DNA from: JANLYQ01 sp031365725
GTDB lineage: Bacteria > Actinomycetota > Actinomycetes > JACCUZ01
Length of the DNA: 9,030 bases
Direction: 5' to 3'
Assembly (NCBI GenBank): GCA_031365725.1
Contig: JANLYQ010000050.1
Span: 1 to 9,030, forward strand
This document shows positions 6,974 through 9,030 of the stretch, piece after piece. Position 1 is the stretch's first letter, and each line of letters starts with the position of its first letter. The position numbers and the translations under genes are program-made. A model generated the notes under the pieces. That model saw only the letters and a program-made list of their open reading frames with translations. It made no database searches and was not told the DNA's origin.

Positions 6974-6990
6974 GGCGCCGGAAGGGCGCC
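6974..6990 (-). terminator. Small GC hairpin after vapC
   Basis: Two GGCGCC words (6974-6979 and 6985-6990), each self-complementary and 5 nt apart, can form a 6-bp stem 17 nt after the vapC stop. They belong to a direct repeat GGCGCCGG-AAG-GGCGCCGG. There is no U-tract, so terminator function is only a possibility. Confidence 0.3.
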
Positions 6991-7006
6991 GGAGAGATCA
7001 CCTCAG

Positions 7007-7390
7007 TTATCGAGGCACGACGGTGATGAGGCACTGGAGACCAGGCGCTCGGCTGATCCGCGCGTCGGCTGTGACGAGGCTGCAGCCGAGCGACTCGGCA
7101 AGCGCGACATATCCCGCGTCGTAGGCGGAGAGGTTGTCTCGGAGGTTCCAGATGCGTTCGAACAGCCCGGAGACGGCATACCGCCTGAGCCCGAGGCGAC
7201 GCCAGGCATCTAGCGCGACCCATCCAGCCGTGGGCGGGATGAGTCCTGTCCCGACATGCCTGCGGAGACCGCTCGCCACCTCGGAGTCGACGAGATGCGG
7301 TGCGTGCAGCTGCTCGCCTGCCATCAGCTCCCGGGCCGGCCCGGCGTTCAGCAGCCCGGACAGCGCCGCTGATGCGTCAAGCACTATCAC
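7007..7390 (-). CDS. vapC: VapC/FitB-family PIN-domain ribonuclease toxin
   Basis: 127 aa, full length for the family. The PIN metal-binding quartet is complete: D5 in IVLDASA, E37 in DSEVAS, D91 in SAYDAGY and D109 in LVTADAR. The stretch NLRDNLSAYDAGYVALAESLG is the family hallmark. Such toxins are Mg2+-dependent endoribonucleases that cut tRNA, rRNA or mRNA and stop translation until the antitoxin blocks the active site. The GTG start overlaps the TGA of the antitoxin gene by 4 bp (GTGA), so translation is probably coupled. The intact toxin shares the LRDNL-x-YDA-x-x-VALAE pattern with the truncated copy at 4904-5164, which may be an older locus of the same type. Confidence 0.93.
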   Translation of the reverse strand: MIVLDASAALSGLLNAGPARELMAGEQLHAPHLVDSEVASGLRRHVGTGLIPPTAGWVALDAWRRLGLRRYAVSGLFERIWNLRDNLSAYDAGYVALAESLGCSLVTADARISRAPGLQCLITVVPR

Positions 7391-7608
7391 CGGTCGACGC
7401 GCTCCTGCTCGACACCGTCCATGATCGAGGCCGCGTCGACGCCAAGGTCGGGCAAGTCGCCGAGCAAGGCGGGGTTGTCGGCGCGGCGGGAAACGTCGGA
7501 CAGCTCTCGCACCGCTACCGCGCCGACGGAGGTGCCGTCGCGCTCAGCGAGCTTCTGCAAGCGGTGCACGACCTCGTCCGGCACATTTCTCAGGTACAAG
7601 GTCTTCAT
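7387..7608 (-). CDS. vapB: VapB/FitA-family ribbon-helix-helix antitoxin
   Basis: 73 aa. The N-terminal ribbon KTLYLRNVPDEV, the helix VVHRLQKLAERDG and a second helix TSVGAVAVRELSDVSRRA make a ribbon-helix-helix DNA-binding dimer unit (about 1-45). The tail (LLGDLPDLGVDAASIMDGVEQER) is the toxin-binding extension, which fills the VapC active-site groove. It precedes vapC and overlaps it by 4 bp. No Shine-Dalgarno precedes the ATG. A -10-like element ends 8 nt before the start codon, so the mRNA is probably leaderless. The palindrome over that -10 fits autorepression by the VapBC complex. Confidence 0.92.
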   Translation of the reverse strand: MKTLYLRNVPDEVVHRLQKLAERDGTSVGAVAVRELSDVSRRADNPALLGDLPDLGVDAASIMDGVEQERVDR

Positions 7609-7609
7609 G

Positions 7610-7633
7610 TTGCAGAATGCTAGCAGCGTGCAA
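7610..7633. promoter_or_regulatory. VapBC operator candidate (24-bp imperfect palindrome)
   Basis: The minus strand reads TTGCA-N3-TGCTAGCA-N3-TGCAA. Each 12-base arm matches the other at 9 positions, around a perfect 8-bp core (7618-7625). It begins two bases before the vapB start codon and covers the putative -10. Position and symmetry are those expected of the site where an RHH antitoxin-toxin complex represses its own promoter. Confidence 0.65.
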
Positions 7634-7646
7634 GCAACCGCACTAA
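7617..7646 (-). promoter_or_regulatory. vapBC promoter, extended -10, leaderless start
   Basis: The -10 is TAGCAT (7622-7617) with an extended TGC in front (TGnTAnnnT). A weak -35 candidate, TTAGTG (7646-7641), is 18 nt upstream. Eight nt separate the -10 from the vapB ATG, which puts the transcription start at or within a base or two of the initiation codon, typical of leaderless actinobacterial mRNAs. Confidence 0.55.
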
Positions 7647-7665
7647 GCGTTGCGTCTTTGCGGAC

Positions 7666-7953
7666 CTACATCGGGCACTCGCACGGCACTCCACCGCACC
7701 GCGGGCACCCCGCCTGATAGCGCGCGAACGCCTCGTCCAACGTGATGTCGAGCTGGTTGGCCAGTGAGGCAAGCCACGCCAGCGCGTCGCCGAGCTCGTG
7801 GACCTGTTCGTCACGGCTGCCCTTGCGCGCGGCCTTCGCCAGCTCGCCGATCTCCTCAGCGAGCCAGGCCACCGTCGCCGGGAGCCCGCGGGCCCGGTCG
7901 CGATCGCCGAACGTGCGATCGATGAGCTGTTGTACGTCGGTCAGCTGGGTCAT
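7666..7953 (-). CDS. MazG-like nucleotide pyrophosphohydrolase
   Basis: 95 aa from the chosen ATG. A single MazG-type all-alpha domain carries the metal-binding pairs: WLAEEIGELAKAAR gives E33, E34 and E37, and VHELGDALAWL gives E53 and D56. These enzymes hydrolyse (d)NTPs to NMP and pyrophosphate, often as house-cleaning of non-canonical nucleotides; the exact substrate cannot be read from sequence. The tail has four cysteines, CPRCGG-VPCECP (C83, C86, C91, C93), a probable zinc knuckle also seen in small archaeal and actinobacterial MazG-like proteins. The ATG at 7953 has GAGGGAG 9 nt upstream. A GTG at 7977, one base after the preceding stop, is the alternative and lacks this. It is probably co-transcribed with the phosphopantetheinyl transferase gene, with 25 bp between them. 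Confidence 0.88.
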   Translation of the reverse strand: MTQLTDVQQLIDRTFGDRDRARGLPATVAWLAEEIGELAKAARKGSRDEQVHELGDALAWLASLANQLDITLDEAFARYQAGCPRCGGVPCECPM

Positions 7954-7978
7954 GCCGACAGACTCCCTCACCCTCACG

Positions 7979-8668
7979 TCAGGGCAGGTGCGTCGGGCGG
8001 CACGGCGCGATCACGCGGTCACTGCTGATCCACACGGCGGTGCGCACGAGACCGTCGGTGACGTCCCACCGTCCACGCATGACGGTGCCAGAGATACTCG
8101 CGCCAAACTCACCCGCAGGATGCAGCCGCACGACGATGTCGGTGGCGAGAATCTCCCCGCTCAGCAACGGAAACCAACCCTTGTACGCCGACTCTTTCGC
8201 GCTGAACAGCACGCGGTCCCAAGCCGTGCCGTCCGCCGGCAGCGCCTCGAGGTCCACCAGCTCAACGGGCGAGGCAACCGCGACCAGCACCTCCGGCGGC
8301 ACCGCGAGGTGCGGCTCGGCATCGATCCCGATGCTGCTGTACGACGAGGCCAGAGCCACGGCCGCGGCCCGGTAGCCGGAGCAGTGGGTGATGCTGCCCA
8401 CCACTGCGTCCGGCCAGACCGGGTCGCCTGCCGGCCCGGGTGGGATCGCCGCGGACGGCAGGCCGAGTGACGCCAGTGCCTCGCGGGCACATGCGCGACC
8501 GGTCGCGAACTCGGCCCGTCGCGCTGGCGCATAGCCCGAGACAACGTGCTCCTCGATCGCGAACAGATCGACGTACGCCCGTTCGGTGCGGGTCTCCACC
8601 CACGCGATGTCGGTGGGCAGCAGTCGCGTCCCGGCGGGCCGAGCCCTAGTCGGGATCGCTGGGTGCAT
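7979..8668 (-). CDS. pptT: 4'-phosphopantetheinyl transferase, PptT/EntD type
   Basis: 229 aa from the ATG at 8668. It transfers phosphopantetheine from CoA to the conserved serine of acyl- or peptidyl-carrier proteins, activating fatty-acid, polyketide or non-ribosomal peptide synthases. Motifs in order, numbered from the alternative GTG at 8686: RRAEFATGRACAREAL (56-71), GDPVWPDAVVGSITHC (87-102), SIGIDAEPH (118-126) with Mg2+ ligands D122 and E124, and WDRVLFSAKESAYKGWFPL (156-174) with E165 and K169. The order and spacing match M. tuberculosis PptT closely, including WPD, THC-x-GYR and the C-terminal RGRW...GLV block. The start overlaps the upstream gene by 23 bp (41 bp with the GTG), which suggests coupling. 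No carrier protein or synthase gene is in the window, so it may serve distant pathways. Confidence 0.93.
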   Translation of the reverse strand: MHPAIPTRARPAGTRLLPTDIAWVETRTERAYVDLFAIEEHVVSGYAPARRAEFATGRACAREALASLGLPSAAIPPGPAGDPVWPDAVVGSITHCSGYRAAAVALASSYSSIGIDAEPHLAVPPEVLVAVASPVELVDLEALPADGTAWDRVLFSAKESAYKGWFPLLSGEILATDIVVRLHPAGEFGASISGTVMRGRWDVTDGLVRTAVWISSDRVIAPCRPTHLP

Positions 8669-9030
8669 CGGCGTCGGTGACAACACGTGCGGACGCGGCC
8701 TTGCGCCGGGGAGCGCGAACCGGGGCAGGAGTCGGGCCTAGGGCGCGGACCGTGATCGGGCTCCGCCGGGCAAGGGCCGTCGCGCGCACCCGCAACGACA
8801 GCGGTGCGTCGCCGTGCCCGGACACCTTGACCCGCCCCACGATGACAGGCCCCTCGGTCGCGGCGTCCGGGAGAGCCACCCGGATGCTGATCCGCCGGGT
8901 GGCTCCCGCCCGCAGATGGAACGCGTCCGGTTCCACCGTCACCTGGTGCGGCCCGGTGGCTGTGACCGTGCACCGCACGTCGGCCGGCTCGTCTCGGTTG
9001 TTCTCGATCGCGAGCGCGGCGTTCGTGATC
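8646..9030 (-). CDS. Protein with Ig-like beta domain, C-terminal part
   Basis: The frame is open to the window edge, so the N-terminus is missing; about 128 residues are visible. The visible part begins ITNAALAIENNRDEPADVRCTV and continues through alternating beta-strand patterns (HQVTVEPDAFHL, GATRRISIRVALPD, GPVIVGRVKVSG, PLSLRVRATAL). This resembles a single Ig-like/NEW3-type fold of the kind found in secreted or surface proteins. A basic, Pro/Ala/Arg-rich tail (about 35 residues) with no hydrophobic segment follows. The enzyme or transport domain it belongs to cannot be told from this end. It overlaps the pptT-like gene and is likely co-transcribed with it. A GTG at 8978 is not the true start, because the domain's first strand lies upstream of it. 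Confidence 0.7.
   Translation of the reverse strand, partial: ITNAALAIENNRDEPADVRCTVTATGPHQVTVEPDAFHLRAGATRRISIRVALPDAATEGPVIVGRVKVSGHGDAPLSLRVRATALARRSPITVRALGPTPAPVRAPRRKAASARVVTDADAPSDPD

Noticed and set aside
7634..7653. Terminator after the mazG-like gene (GCAACCGC / GCGTTGC hairpin)
   Set aside because: The stem is about 7 bp with a bulge and no U-tract, and it overlaps the putative vapBC -35. Too weak to call.

Overview
The window is very GC-rich, and every gene I can support reads on the minus strand. Codon third positions are strongly G/C biased. The best-recognised proteins are a RecBCD-type RecC, a PptT-like phosphopantetheinyl transferase, a FitA/FitB-like VapBC pair, a two-part TY-Chap/YbjN protein and an Excalibur-tailed NERD protein. 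Together they point to a high-GC actinomycete chromosome (Actinomycetota). I cannot name a genus from the sequence alone.

In order of transcription, from high to low coordinates. (1) 9030-7666: the 3' end of an Ig-like-fold protein gene, a pptT-like gene that overlaps it, and a small MazG-type pyrophosphohydrolase gene, packed as one operon. (2) 7633-7007: a complete vapB/vapC toxin-antitoxin pair. Its own promoter carries an imperfect palindrome over the -10, and the antitoxin mRNA looks leaderless. (3) 6919-5966: a gene for a TY-Chap/YbjN peptide-binding chaperone-like protein. (4) About 5952-4904: a stretch of decayed genes. It holds a TPR-rich regulator remnant with frame changes, an unassigned coding fragment, and a vapC cut off at its N-terminus. 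(5) 4815-1: the recC-recB part of a recCBD operon.

The most unusual part is the recC-recB junction. In actinobacteria such as Mycobacterium tuberculosis recC, recB and recD are consecutive. Here recC is followed by six tandem 15-bp units starting almost at its stop codon, then a long hairpin, a second copy of the last 20 bp of the recC end, an 18-bp palindrome, and a gene for a NERD-domain nuclease-like protein with a membrane segment and an Excalibur domain. Only then does recB begin, in the last ~55-91 bases of the window. An additional nuclease-like gene therefore sits inside the operon of the cell's main DNA double-strand-end-processing enzyme, with what looks like its own control region. 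Most of the other genes are ordinary chromosomal genes.
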